A DNA stretch of 64,000 nucleotides from Paraburkholderia hayleyella (GCF_009455685.1 NZ_QPES01000001.1:3231140-3295139), one strand, 5' to 3'. Counted from the first letter of the stretch, positions 36,744 to 45,624 are shown. Made by a program: numbers and translations. The notes: a model not told the origin generated them from the letters alone.

Positions 36744-37193
36744 ATGCCTCCACGGCCAGCGCTTTGCCCTTGCGGCGGCGTCACGCCAACGTCAGATCAA
36801 CCTGCGAGCAAACAACGTTTTAGCGCACCGCTTTTCACGCAATGTTGCGGGCGCTTTTTAGACAACGGTGCAACAGCGGCCAATGCGCTTGAACTCATGC
36901 GTTCGCGTTACAGCGCTTATGTGCTGGGTGATGCAGCGTATCTGCGTGCAAGCTGGGCTGAGCAGACGTGCCCTGCGATGCTCGATGTCGACCCCAAAGC
37001 ACCGGATGCGCCGCGCTGGCTCGGGCTGCAAATCAAACGCTTCGTTGAGCAGGATGCAACGCATGCCGAAGTGGAGTTCATCGCACGCTACAAGTTGCAT
37101 GGGCGGGCGTACCGTTTGCATGAGGTCAGCCGCTTTGTCCGCAACGATGATGGCGCCTGGCGTTATCTGGAAGGTGATGTGACACAAGCCTGA
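36744..37193 (+). CDS. YchJ/UPF0225 family protein
   Basis: A 149-residue protein of the YchJ family. The N-terminal C8-P-C10-G and Q-C-C-G-R-F-L motifs form the conserved cysteine-rich patch, followed by M-R-S-R-Y-S-A-Y and a cystatin/NTF2-like body with W-L-G-L-Q-I. The ATG at 36744 starts the conserved part; the frame is open further upstream and a GTG at 36732 is possible. The biochemical role is not established. It lies 90 bp after the acyl-CoA dehydrogenase gene. Confidence 0.85.
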   Translation: MPPRPALCPCGGVTPTSDQPASKQRFSAPLFTQCCGRFLDNGATAANALELMRSRYSAYVLGDAAYLRASWAEQTCPAMLDVDPKAPDAPRWLGLQIKRFVEQDATHAEVEFIARYKLHGRAYRLHEVSRFVRNDDGAWRYLEGDVTQA

Positions 37194-37281
37194 AGCAATC
37201 TTGTTAGCAGATAATGGAACGCTCCCAGCCAAAGTGTTACCTACTAAGCATCCGCTTAAACAGTCACGATGGAGGAATGCA

Positions 37282-38151
37282 ATGGGCTTGTTTGGCAAAA
37301 TCTCAGGAAACAGTCATGCGTATGGCCAGCTAAAGGGCCAAGACTCGCTTAACGGCGAGGAAAATACTGGCAGACTGCAGGGCAAAAAAGAAATCGGCGA
37401 ACCTTCTGGCAAGCGAAGCACGCTTCAAACCATTAAAAAGTTTTTTGCTGGTCTCTCTGTCAAAAAAGCTTCCCTTGACAAATCCACCAGGGAAAAACGA
37501 GGGAGAGACATTAATGGGGAATGGCGTATTTCAGCTCAATCAGAACTGGGCGATGACAAACTCAACCTCGACGATGAAAATGACAGCGATTTATCAACAT
37601 CATCCGGGAAAAAAATAATATTTTCTATCAGAAAAAGTCAATCCCTCCATTCCGAGCCCTCAGAATCATCTTTTAAAAACACCCTCCGGGATATTCCATC
37701 GCCGTCAAAACCCCAGGCAAAAACACTGCAGGGAAATATGACCAAGAATTTTTTCGGATTCGCAGAGTTCAAAAAATCACCTCTCGAATTCAAAAACAAT
37801 TGCGATATGATTAAAAGAGCCATTCACTATGGAGTCGACCCTAACCTGCAAGATGAACATGGTCACACGATGCTCTATATTCTGCGCTGGCATATAGTTG
37901 ATTTAAAAGAACAACAAATTGATCAATATAAAAACATCCATAATAAAACCCCCAATGAAATTGTCGACGAAATCAGCCGGCTCGAGGAAAAAATCCAGAT
38001 ACTCGATAACATATGTGAAGCCCTGTACCATCATGGGGCAATAAACTCCCTGCCAAGCCGAGACAAAAGTACAGCGAAAAAACAGGAAGACAAAATTATT
38101 GAACAGAATAAAATGCTAGATGAAATTCGGGATCAAATAATACTCACTTAA
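37282..38151 (+). CDS. Low-G+C hypothetical protein with ankyrin-like segment
   Basis: An unrecognised 289-residue protein. Its first half is polar, Ser/Lys-rich and probably disordered. Residues 176-202 (M-I-K-R-A-I-H-Y-G-V-D-P-N-L-Q-D, then G-H-T-M-L) read like one ankyrin repeat, and 240-254 (I-C-E-A-L-Y-H-H-G-A-I) like a second, with a charged coil between. There is no signal peptide. GGAGGA precedes the ATG. The DNA is much richer in A+T than the neighbours, pointing to recent transfer. Such proteins are often secreted effectors, but nothing here proves secretion. Confidence 0.7.
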   Translation: MGLFGKISGNSHAYGQLKGQDSLNGEENTGRLQGKKEIGEPSGKRSTLQTIKKFFAGLSVKKASLDKSTREKRGRDINGEWRISAQSELGDDKLNLDDENDSDLSTSSGKKIIFSIRKSQSLHSEPSESSFKNTLRDIPSPSKPQAKTLQGNMTKNFFGFAEFKKSPLEFKNNCDMIKRAIHYGVDPNLQDEHGHTMLYILRWHIVDLKEQQIDQYKNIHNKTPNEIVDEISRLEEKIQILDNICEALYHHGAINSLPSRDKSTAKKQEDKIIEQNKMLDEIRDQIILT

Positions 38152-38275
38152 TTTCAGGGCCATTAATTTCCTGAAACGCTGCGGCACCGTTGCAAATTTC
38201 TCCTTTGAACTGTGCCGCACCAGGTAATATTCAATTCGTCAAACCAGCACCTTCAGCTTTAGCCTCAAGCCTGTC

Positions 38276-39904
38276 TCAAACGCTAAAGCGATTAATCGTA
38301 TACGCCCCATAAGCCGCAATAAAGTCATCGAAAGAATCCGCCTCTTCCCGCTCAAGCCTCGCCTGTTCCCTGAGTGACTCAATGCCAAGCCGGGCGAACT
38401 CTTCGGCTTGCGCTGCGGCCAAAGGCCGCTCAATAAAATAGGCCGCATGCGCACGGCTTTGCGCCAGACCAAACGCGAGAAACCCTTGTTGCCGTTCGCG
38501 CATCGTTTGCAGCACGCGCGCCGATGGCGTCAGCGAGGCATCCGCCAGCTTGGCGCGCTGCGTTGCCACCGCACGGACATGCACGTCGTCACCGCGCAGC
38601 GCATCGAGTGCCGCCGCGGCACGCTCGATCTGCGCCATCAGCGCGTCAGCCCAATCACGCATCGCTACCGGCTCGCCGTCACGCACAAGCTCAAGCCCAG
38701 GCTTGCGTCCTTCCAGTGTCACCAGGCCGAAATTCTGATTGGCTTCGGCATAAGCACCGGGCGGCAAGGCGGGGCTGTCATCGAGCGCACAGACCAGCAA
38801 ATAGGCATCCAGAAAACGCGAGGTTTCGAGCGAAATGCCAGTCGGCTCAAATGGATCAATATCCATGCAGCGCACTTCGACGTACTGCACCCCTCGTGCA
38901 GCCAGCGCATGCAGCGGACGCTCACCCGAATGCGTCACACGCTTGGGCCGGATCGTCGAATAAAACTCGTTTTCGATCTGCAACACATGGGTGTTGATCT
39001 GCACCCACTCACCATCGCGCCGCGTGCCTATCGCCTCATATGGGGGATACGGCTGGCTGACCGCTTGTGCGAGCCCATCGAGATAACCGGGCAGCGTGTC
39101 GTAATCCGCATGCAGCGCGGCCTGCGCCGACGTATTTGAATACCCTAGATCGCTCATGCGCAAGCTCGTGGCATAAGGGCGATACAAGGTGTCGGCGTCG
39201 AATGTTTCCAGCGTATGCGCACGGCCGCGCAAAAAACGTCGGTCCAGCGCGGGCGATGCGCCAAACAGATACATCAGCAGCCAACTGGTCCGGCGGAAAT
39301 TGCGAATTAGCGCGAGATAACGTTCGGACTGGAAATCCACGGCACTCGCCATGGATTGCTGGTCGGCATGCAACACACGCCATGTTTCTTCATGAAGCGA
39401 ATAGTTATAGTGAATGCCCGCGATGCATTGCATCGTGCGGCCATAGCGCAGCGCAAGACCCATGCGATACACGCGCTTCAAGCGGCCAATATTCGAGGTA
39501 CCGTATTGCGCCAGCGGAATATCTTCGTCCCGCGCGGGCAGCAAACCCGGCATCGAGTTATTCCATAACATCTCGCCCTCATCCAGGCTGGCATAGACAA
39601 AACGGTGCAGTTCATCGAGCTTGTCGAGCGTGATAGCGACATCCGGTTCAGCCGGTGTGATGAGTTCGAGCAAGGCTTCGGAATAATCGGTGGTCAGCGA
39701 AGGATGGCTCAATGCCGAGCCCAGCTTGTGAGGATGCGGCGTCAGCGCGAGCTGGCCTGTGGCCGTGACACGCAAGCTTTCTTTTTCGATGCCGCGCAGG
39801 CCCCGCAACAAGGGATTGGGCTGGAGTGACGCGGCGGCAAGCACCGTCAGGCGATGCTCAAGCGCATCGGGGTAACGCGAAAGTGGGCTGTTTGGGTTTG
39901 ACAT
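38276..39904 (-). CDS. gshA: Glutamate--cysteine ligase
   Basis: Makes gamma-glutamylcysteine, the first step of glutathione synthesis. The 542-residue protein matches the gammaproteobacterial-type ligase: R-G-x-E-K-E-S-L-R near the N-terminus, L-E-L-I-T-P and E-V-R-C-M-D-I-D-P-F-E-P. The start at 39904 gives the usual length; the open frame reaches 39976 without support, and no strong ribosome-binding site is seen for either. The gene is monocistronic, with about 280 bp of GC-rich sequence upstream. Confidence 0.95.
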   Translation of the reverse strand: MSNPNSPLSRYPDALEHRLTVLAAASLQPNPLLRGLRGIEKESLRVTATGQLALTPHPHKLGSALSHPSLTTDYSEALLELITPAEPDVAITLDKLDELHRFVYASLDEGEMLWNNSMPGLLPARDEDIPLAQYGTSNIGRLKRVYRMGLALRYGRTMQCIAGIHYNYSLHEETWRVLHADQQSMASAVDFQSERYLALIRNFRRTSWLLMYLFGASPALDRRFLRGRAHTLETFDADTLYRPYATSLRMSDLGYSNTSAQAALHADYDTLPGYLDGLAQAVSQPYPPYEAIGTRRDGEWVQINTHVLQIENEFYSTIRPKRVTHSGERPLHALAARGVQYVEVRCMDIDPFEPTGISLETSRFLDAYLLVCALDDSPALPPGAYAEANQNFGLVTLEGRKPGLELVRDGEPVAMRDWADALMAQIERAAAALDALRGDDVHVRAVATQRAKLADASLTPSARVLQTMRERQQGFLAFGLAQSRAHAAYFIERPLAAAQAEEFARLGIESLREQARLEREEADSFDDFIAAYGAYTINRFSV

Positions 39905-40186
39905 TGAGGCAAGTGGAATGTTGGCGGCCAATGCGTTGTAATCGCACCGTGATACGAACAAAAACGGCCGGTGCAATGTCGTCTAGCGGGCCACTTTAAC
40001 ATCTCGCCACGCACGCTGCTTGAGGTCACCTGACACCCTGTCTGGCGGGCTTTCTCACCATTTTTCCACCGTTTTTCTGACCACGTGTCCGCTGTTGTGA
40101 CACGCATGACGACGTGAACAGGAAACGTTTTCGACACGCGCCTGGCTGCCCTCACCACTATTCACTATCGCCAGGCATCGCCCAAC

Positions 40187-41113
40187 CTACCCACCGCGCG
40201 CCGCTCCAGCCCTGTCGGCGATCTCATTCCAGAGATGCATCGCCGCATACGCCCGCCAGGGCCGCCATGCGTTCGTGCGGCGGCGCTGTTGTGCCGGACG
40301 CAGCAGTCCAGGCTCGCGCGCCGCGATGGCCTGCATCAGCACAAGATCGGTCTCCGGCCAGGCATCCGCATCACGCCAGGCGCGCATCGCCACATACTCG
40401 AGCGTCCATGGACCAATGCCCGGCAGCGCCAGCAACATCGCGCGCAACGATGCCAGATCGGCATCCGCCTGTTCAAGCGGCAACGCGCCGCAAGCCACCG
40501 CTTGCGCGAACCCCTGAAGCGCGGCGACACGCTTGCCAGGCATCCCGATCTGCGTCAGATCCGCCGTGGCCAGACGCTCAGGTGTAGGAAAGCGCCATTC
40601 CGGCACAGTGGGCCCCACGTCAGCACGACGTTCGCCTGCGCGCTGCACGAGACGTCCGATGAGCGTCGTCGCCGCTTTCACGCTAACTTGCTGGCCGACG
40701 ATCGCTCGCACGACCAGCTCGAAGCCCGACCATGCGCCAGGTACGCGCAGGCCAGGCACTTTGGCAATCAGCGGCCCGAGCCAGACATCCGCTGCAAAAT
40801 GAGCCCGGATGACATCCGGATCAGCCTGCAAGTCGAACATCCGTGAAAGCGGTTCAACCAACGCCTTAGCATGCCGGCTCACCTCGCCATCGAGCCGGAC
40901 GCACAACACATGACGTAGCGGATCGCATTGCACCGTCAGCCAGCCGCTATCGCCAGACCAGTCGATGACACGACGATAACGATGGTCGTCGATGAACTCC
41001 ACGCCCGGCGTTGCCCGTCCTGCAAAAAAACGTAGCAGGCGCGGCCAGTCGAAGGGCGGTTTAAATGGCAACTCGAACGTTGCCGTGGCAGACGATGACG
41101 GAAGACGGCGCAT
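40187..41113 (-). CDS. alkA: DNA-3-methyladenine glycosylase II (AlkA-type)
   Basis: Excises alkylated bases such as 3-methyladenine from DNA. The 308-residue protein has the AlkA N-terminal domain, a helix-hairpin-helix (L-P-G-I-G-P-W-T) and the catalytic Asp D256 in P-E-T-D-L-V-L. The ATG shares its A with the stop of ada (TGATG), so the genes are translationally coupled. In several relatives ada and alkA are fused; here they are separate but overlapping. Confidence 0.93.
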   Translation of the reverse strand: MRRLPSSSATATFELPFKPPFDWPRLLRFFAGRATPGVEFIDDHRYRRVIDWSGDSGWLTVQCDPLRHVLCVRLDGEVSRHAKALVEPLSRMFDLQADPDVIRAHFAADVWLGPLIAKVPGLRVPGAWSGFELVVRAIVGQQVSVKAATTLIGRLVQRAGERRADVGPTVPEWRFPTPERLATADLTQIGMPGKRVAALQGFAQAVACGALPLEQADADLASLRAMLLALPGIGPWTLEYVAMRAWRDADAWPETDLVLMQAIAAREPGLLRPAQQRRRTNAWRPWRAYAAMHLWNEIADRAGAARGG

Positions 41114-42204
41114 CAAGCAGCGTCGTTTTGCTGAACGGCAACGTCAGTTGCACGTGCCTCAGCCGCGAGCAGCGCGGCCTTGCGCTCAAGCCCCCAGCGA
41201 AACCCTGCTAGCGCACCGCTTTTTTGCTTCACGCGATGACATGGAATCGCCAGCGCAACCGGGTTCGCCGCGCAAGCACTGGCCACCGCGCGCACTGCAC
41301 GCGGCGCACCAATGGCGGCCGCGATTTCGGAGTAACTGCGGGTTTCGCCATAGGGAATAGCCTGCAACGCTTTCCAAACCCGTTGCTGAAATGCCGTCGC
41401 CGAAATATCGAGCGGCAGGACAACCTGCTGACGCGAGCCCTCCAGATACGCCAGCACTTGCGCAACAAAGGGCTCGAGCCGCACGGGATCGGCACGCAGT
41501 TCAGCCTGTGCCAGCAGGATGCGCAACGCATCAACCAGCGCGTCACCCTCATCACCGAAAGCGATCTGACAAATCCCTTTACCTGTCGCGGCGATCAGCA
41601 CGAGGCCCAATGGCGTGGACGCCAGCGTGTAATGCACGATCAGCCCAGCCCCCTGGCGGCGAAATAACGAAGGATTCATTCCCAGCTCTCCAGAAACCGC
41701 GTCATATAAACGTGAAGTCGCGGTATACCCGGCATCGGCACTTGCGCCGGTCACGCTCCGGCCTTCGTGAAGCGCGCTGCGCAACGCCGCGCCACGCCGG
41801 GCAGCCTGATACTGACGTGGAGAGACACCGACGACACGAGTAAATACCCGCTGCAGATGAAAAGGGCTGACATGCACCGCACGGCTCAACTCGGCCAAGG
41901 TCAAGCGTTGCGGCGCGAGTTGGTCCAGTACGGCGCAGGCGCGCTGAACGAGTGTCAGATCGCGTGGCAGCTTGCCTGGCTGACAGCGTTTGCAGGTGCG
42001 ATAACCCGCAGCCAACGCGTCATCGGCCGAATTGAAGAACTGGACATTCTCACGACGCGGCTGGCGTGATGCGCAGGATGGACGGCAAAACACGCCGGTT
42101 GTCCTAACCGCATAAAAAAAGACACCATCCGCCTCGGCATCGTGACTGGCAACGGCACGCCAGCGTTCAGCATCGGTGGAATAGGAGGAATCGGTGGTTA
42201 TCAT
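41113..42204 (-). CDS. ada: Ada: methylphosphotriester/O6-methylguanine methyltransferase and regulator
   Basis: Repairs alkylated DNA by irreversible transfer to its own cysteines and, once methylated, activates the alkylation response. In the 363-residue protein, Cys40, C44, C71 and C74 form the zinc centre (C40 corresponds to the acceptor Cys38 of E. coli Ada). An AraC-type HTH follows (A-E-L-S-R-A-V-H-V-S-P-F-H-L-Q), then the O6-methylguanine transferase with P-C322-H-R. The start at 42204 is preferred to the longer frame. Autoregulation with alkA is likely; no ada box was identified. Confidence 0.95.
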   Translation of the reverse strand: MITTDSSYSTDAERWRAVASHDAEADGVFFYAVRTTGVFCRPSCASRQPRRENVQFFNSADDALAAGYRTCKRCQPGKLPRDLTLVQRACAVLDQLAPQRLTLAELSRAVHVSPFHLQRVFTRVVGVSPRQYQAARRGAALRSALHEGRSVTGASADAGYTATSRLYDAVSGELGMNPSLFRRQGAGLIVHYTLASTPLGLVLIAATGKGICQIAFGDEGDALVDALRILLAQAELRADPVRLEPFVAQVLAYLEGSRQQVVLPLDISATAFQQRVWKALQAIPYGETRSYSEIAAAIGAPRAVRAVASACAANPVALAIPCHRVKQKSGALAGFRWGLERKAALLAAEARATDVAVQQNDAA

Positions 42205-42429
42205 CGCGGCTTCGAAGACGGTTCGGATAACAACCACTGTAGCGTGCAAGTGTCATCGTGACGTCCCGTTTCTTGCTCTGTCATTGCTACGTCACCATCC
42301 TGTCATGACTCTGTCACTGCTTTGTCACTGTTATGTCACGGCGACCCAATAGTGACAAACGATGTCGGCCAGACTCGCCGCGCTTCTGCGACAAATTGCC
42401 ACCGCACCGGGTTTTCCCTTAAAAAAATA

Positions 42430-42458
42430 TTGCGTCGCATCAACCCCGTGTGTATAGT
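42430..42458 (+). promoter_or_regulatory. Sigma-70-like promoter for the candidate small RNA
   Basis: TTGCGT at 42430-42435 and TATAGT at 42453-42458 with a 17-bp spacer, the ideal distance. It lies in the roughly 340-bp gap between ada and yaeQ, both of which read leftward, so this rightward promoter serves neither. It is followed within 70 bp by a strong rightward terminator. Confidence 0.7.
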
Positions 42459-42464
42459 CATTTT

Positions 42465-42527
42465 TGTCTCCTCCATGTCTCCTCCTGATATGGATTCAGC
42501 CTGCTCTCCGTGAGCAGGCTTTTTTTT
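42465..42527 (+). ncRNA. Candidate trans-acting small RNA with two anti-Shine-Dalgarno motifs
   Basis: A predicted transcript of about 63 nt. It would start some 7 nt after the TATAGT box, carry UCUCCUCC twice (42467-42474 and 42478-42485, separated by AUG) in an unstructured 5' part, and end in a 9-bp hairpin (AGCCUGCUC, loop UCCGU, complement) followed by seven U at 42521-42527. UCUCCUCC is complementary to ribosome-binding sites. From memory it resembles the betaproteobacterial 'toxic small RNA' family in Rfam, found when cloned fragments proved lethal in E. coli. That match was not tested here. Confidence 0.72.
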
Positions 42528-42542
42528 GCCCGTCGTGGCATT

Positions 42543-43097
42543 TCATGCGTTCGCGGGTGCCTTCAACACGGTCCACTCAAGCGCTACAGCATCCGCTTCG
42601 GCACTGCCAAGCCATGCCGCGCCATCTTGCACCGTGCATTGCAAACGCATCGTGCGTTCCGCCAAGCCACCCAGCGCCGCCGCTACACCCTCAGCTAATG
42701 ACCAAACGGTGACATTGCGCAGACGCTCCACCTTGCCGCGCACGCCTTGCCACCAGATCTCCGATGTCCGGCCACCATAAGCCAGCACCAGCACGTCATC
42801 GGCACGTCCACTCGCCTTGGCAATCCGCCGCTCCTCGGGCTGACCCACATCAATCCAGCGCTCAATCGCGCCAGTTAAATCTTTTTGCCAGATATCAGGC
42901 TCGTCGATATCCGACAAGCCTTTACAAAATTCAAGACGTTCATGGGCAAAAAGGGCAAAAGCCGCCACGCGGACCATCATGCGCTCATCGGTTTCAGACG
43001 GATGACGGGCAATAGTCAGCGCGTGATTAGCGTAATAATGCCGATCCATATCGGCAATCTGGAGTTCTGCTTTATAAATCGTAGATTTGAGCGCCAT
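42543..43097 (-). CDS. yaeQ: YaeQ family protein
   Basis: A cytosolic protein of 184 residues with the YaeQ start M-A-L-K-S-T-I-Y-K-A and the D-E-R-M-M-V-R-V-A-A-F-A-L-F-A segment. The fold is a variant of the PD-(D/E)XK nuclease core; the function is unclear (E. coli YaeQ was once linked to suppression of an RfaH defect). The start at 43097 excludes about 67 upstream codons that do not belong to the family. Confidence 0.92.
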   Translation of the reverse strand: MALKSTIYKAELQIADMDRHYYANHALTIARHPSETDERMMVRVAAFALFAHERLEFCKGLSDIDEPDIWQKDLTGAIERWIDVGQPEERRIAKASGRADDVLVLAYGGRTSEIWWQGVRGKVERLRNVTVWSLAEGVAAALGGLAERTMRLQCTVQDGAAWLGSAEADAVALEWTVLKAPANA

Positions 43098-43332
43098 GCG
43101 AGACCGAAGATCCGCATTCGCGGACCAGATAAAAACGGATGAAAGTAAACACGCAAGCAATATGTTGAAAACTAGCGTGCATCGGGATGAAAGCTCGCGG
43201 GCTGTGCGCCATGCGTGCCTAACGCGAGAGACATGAGGCCAGCCAGCACGGCCGGCGGCGTGATGATACCCAATGCAGCGGCCCTGTGGGCGATTCACTA
43301 CGCGAAGATGAAACTACGTGCGACAAAGAGGT

Positions 43333-43373
43333 AAAAAAACGGGGCAATTCGTTGACTGCAACGAATTGCCCCG
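43333..43373 (-). terminator. Rho-independent terminator for the secreted-protein gene
   Basis: A perfect 15-bp inverted repeat (CGGGGCAATTCGTTG, loop ACTG, complement) with seven A on its left, i.e. a U-run on the leftward transcript. It lies 58 bp past the stop of the gene at 43431-43769. Confidence 0.92.
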
Positions 43374-43430
43374 CCTGGTTATGCCTGGATCAATTATTTC
43401 GGCTGCCAATCCATCAGGATGGCATAGGGT

Positions 43431-43769
43431 TTATTGCCTGACAAAACGATCACTAGTCCATAAACCCTGCGTATCGCTATTTCCGGCATTAACGAATTCG
43501 ACATCATGTCCGACAACACGAACTACACGAAAACTCGCATTCTCTGGTGTTGAAATACATTGAAAACCTGAAAAGAATTCCTGCATTTTTTGCTGCTCAC
43601 CTGCCTCGGCATGACGACTAGCCGCATTAAGTTTGTCTCTGGAAAGGCAGCCATACGAATTAGGTTTAAGCCGAATAGTCTGTTGCGGCTTAATCACATC
43701 GTAAGCCTCGGCTGCCGAGGTAGCGATCAATCCCATCAGGGCGAAAAAAATCACGGTTTGCTTTTTCAT
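43431..43769 (-). CDS. Small secreted protein, unrecognised family
   Basis: A 112-residue precursor with a clear signal peptide (M-K-K-Q-T-V-I-F-F-A-L, cut near A-E-A at about 20-22) and a mature part of about 90 residues with two cysteines (C41 and C71, approximately) that could pair. No family was recognised. The ATG at 43769 follows GGAGG. The base composition is poorer in G+C than the neighbouring core genes. A strong terminator follows; a possible 46-codon gene precedes it by 48 bp on the same strand. Confidence 0.75.
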   Translation of the reverse strand: MKKQTVIFFALMGLIATSAAEAYDVIKPQQTIRLKPNSYGCLSRDKLNAASRHAEAGEQQKMQEFFSGFQCISTPENASFRVVRVVGHDVEFVNAGNSDTQGLWTSDRFVRQ

Positions 43770-43817
43770 TGTTGGGCCTCCGTGCGGGAACAATTTGGTT
43801 TAACTATCTGCTTAACG

Positions 43818-43958
43818 TTATAAGTCACGCTCACCTTGCACTGTAGAAGAAGCTGGCGCCGCAGCAAGAACATCTTGTGTGCGTTTGCAATAGTGACGAA
43901 TTGTCGCACCCCAAATCGCATCGGCTTTTCTGCCTTCATCCGCATAATCAAACTTCAT
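43818..43958 (-). CDS. Possible 46-residue small protein
   Basis: A short frame starting M-K-F-D-Y-A-D-E-G-R-K and containing A-D-A-I-W-G-A-T-I-R-H-Y, preceded by a G-run that could serve as ribosome-binding site. The residue mix is protein-like. In the same frame upstream, after a TGA, codons for C-V-M-A-L-L-Q-K-V read as if they belonged to the same protein, so this may be the 3' part of a gene broken by a nonsense change. It would be cotranscribed with the secreted-protein gene. Weak evidence. Confidence 0.35.
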   Translation of the reverse strand: MKFDYADEGRKADAIWGATIRHYCKRTQDVLAAAPASSTVQGERDL

Positions 43959-44264
43959 CCCCCCACCATCGAGCTCATCCGGCAACCCTCCTCACACCTT
44001 CTGCAGCAACGCCATGACGCATTCGTCTCCGGAGAAACCACGACGATCGTGTCTCCCCGGAAGCCCCAGCCATCCCCCTTAAAAGACATTTGCTGCATCG
44101 CACACAAAGTCATCGGGTAGTAGGCGCAAAAAAGCTGATGAATGCAGCACATGTAGAACAAGAACGATGCCAGCTCCCACTCACACGGCAAAAAACATCG
44201 GATTACACTTGCATGCGAAAAATGTTCATGGATTAATCAGGTCACATTTTCAGAAAGCCCATCC
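43959..44264. other. Region without a firm gene upstream of lysE
   Basis: About 300 bp. Leftward it holds a short frame (M-Q-Q-M-S-F-K-G-D-G-W-G-F-R-G-D, stop near 43955) that looks partly protein-like and may be the 5' remnant of a broken gene whose 3' part is at 43818-43958. The right part is the AT-rich leader of the LysE gene; no defined promoter or riboswitch was recognised. Confidence 0.35.
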
Positions 44265-44894
44265 ATGACATTTGCTCACTGGCTTCCCTTCGCGCTGGCC
44301 TCTGTCATTTTGGTCGCCATTCCCGGGCCCACAGTGCTATTAGTTATTTCTTACGCGCTGGGGCATGGCCGGCGATACGCCTTGGCAACAACAGCAGGCG
44401 TAGCGCTTGGCGACCTGACCTCGATGACGGCATCAATGCTCGGCCTGGGTGTGATTCTCGCGGCTTCCGCGATGTTGTTTACAGCGCTGAAATGGCTAGG
44501 GGCCGCGTATCTGGTATACCTCGGCATCAAGCTGTGGCGGACGCCAGCCACGTCACTCGACACCTCGCACACGGCGGCGGCGCCCAACACCCGGCGAATT
44601 TTCGTGCATGCGTATGCGGTCACCGCACTCAATCCGAAGAGCCTTATTTTCTTTGTCGCCTTCGTGCCGCAATTTATTGATCCGCATACCGCTATCACGC
44701 CGCAAATCGTCGTTTTTGAAGCCACCTTTGTTCTGCTAGCAACGGCCAATGCGCTGGCTTATGCCTTGCTGGCATCGGCGGCACGCCGCCTGATCCGGCA
44801 ACCGCGCGTGCAGCGCGCCGTTAATCGCACTGGCGGCAGCTTGCTAATGGCTGCGGGCGTATTGGCTGCCATGTGGAAAAAGACATACGGCTAA
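44265..44894 (+). CDS. LysE/RhtB family amino-acid exporter
   Basis: A polytopic inner-membrane exporter of 209 residues. The family motif V-A-I-P-G-P-T-V-L-L-V near residue 20 and the run A-Y-L-V-Y-L-G-I-K-L-W at about 79-89 are typical, as is L-N-P-K-S-L-I-F-F-V-A-F. Five to six hydrophobic helices are present. It probably exports an amino acid or homoserine lactone; the specificity cannot be deduced. No LysG-type regulator is adjacent. Confidence 0.92.
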   Translation: MTFAHWLPFALASVILVAIPGPTVLLVISYALGHGRRYALATTAGVALGDLTSMTASMLGLGVILAASAMLFTALKWLGAAYLVYLGIKLWRTPATSLDTSHTAAAPNTRRIFVHAYAVTALNPKSLIFFVAFVPQFIDPHTAITPQIVVFEATFVLLATANALAYALLASAARRLIRQPRVQRAVNRTGGSLLMAAGVLAAMWKKTYG

Positions 44895-44923
44895 TGCCAA
44901 TCACGCGCGCCCAGGCCCATGCG

Positions 44924-45466
44924 TTAAAGCGCTTTCTTGCTGGCCTTCAGAAAATCACTTTGAAATAAGCACATGCGCAACGCGTTGTGATACGCGCCAT
45001 TGCCGAAAAATTCTTCGATTAATTCTGCTTCGTGTTGAAAACCGCATTTTTCGTATACGTGAATGGCCGCTACATTCGATTTATCAACGATTAGATAAAT
45101 TTTGCGCAGATTCAGCACAGAAAATGCGTAATCAATGGCCAGCCTTGTCGCTGTCGTCGCATAGCCATGACCCTGAGCATAAGGGGCGATGATGATCTGG
45201 AATTCACCACGGCGGTGGATGTAATCCAGCTCAATCAGCTCCACCAGACCGACCGTTATACCATCCTTGCCAATCACCACGAAACGGCGCTCGCGCTGGT
45301 CGTGGACGTGCTGGTCATAAAGCTGCGACAACTCAGAGAAGGTTTCATAAGGCTCCTCAAACCAGTAACGCATGATTTTGGCGTTGTTGTTCACTTCGTG
45401 AACGAAGCGCAGGTCTTCCCGCTCAAGCGGCCGCAAGGTAAGCGTGTGAGTACGCTGGGTTGTCAT
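44924..45466 (-). CDS. speG: Spermidine N-acetyltransferase (GNAT family)
   Basis: Acetylates spermidine with acetyl-CoA, relieving polyamine excess. The 180-residue protein aligns over its whole length with SpeG: L-T-L-R-P-L-E-R-E-D-L-R-F-V-H near the start, E-F-Q-I-I-I-A-P, the acetyl-CoA loop Q-G-H-G-Y-A-T and V-Y-E-K-C-G-F. It converges on the LysE gene (30 bp between stops). It is the last clear core-type gene before the accessory island. Confidence 0.9.
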   Translation of the reverse strand: MTTQRTHTLTLRPLEREDLRFVHEVNNNAKIMRYWFEEPYETFSELSQLYDQHVHDQRERRFVVIGKDGITVGLVELIELDYIHRRGEFQIIIAPYAQGHGYATTATRLAIDYAFSVLNLRKIYLIVDKSNVAAIHVYEKCGFQHEAELIEEFFGNGAYHNALRMCLFQSDFLKASKKAL

Positions 45467-45624
45467 CGGTCACTCCATCAAAAAGTGGGTTGAAAATTAT
45501 TCGGTATGACGCGCAGGGACATCTGCGGAATGCAGGAGCATAGGACAAACACCTGGATTGCACGGCAAAACGAAAACGGCTGCCTACAATAGAACAATCG
45601 AGCGTTGCCGGTCTGGAGATTATC

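Noticed and set aside
41391..42069. Rightward frames opposite ada
   Set aside because: Antisense shadows of ada; no recognisable domain.
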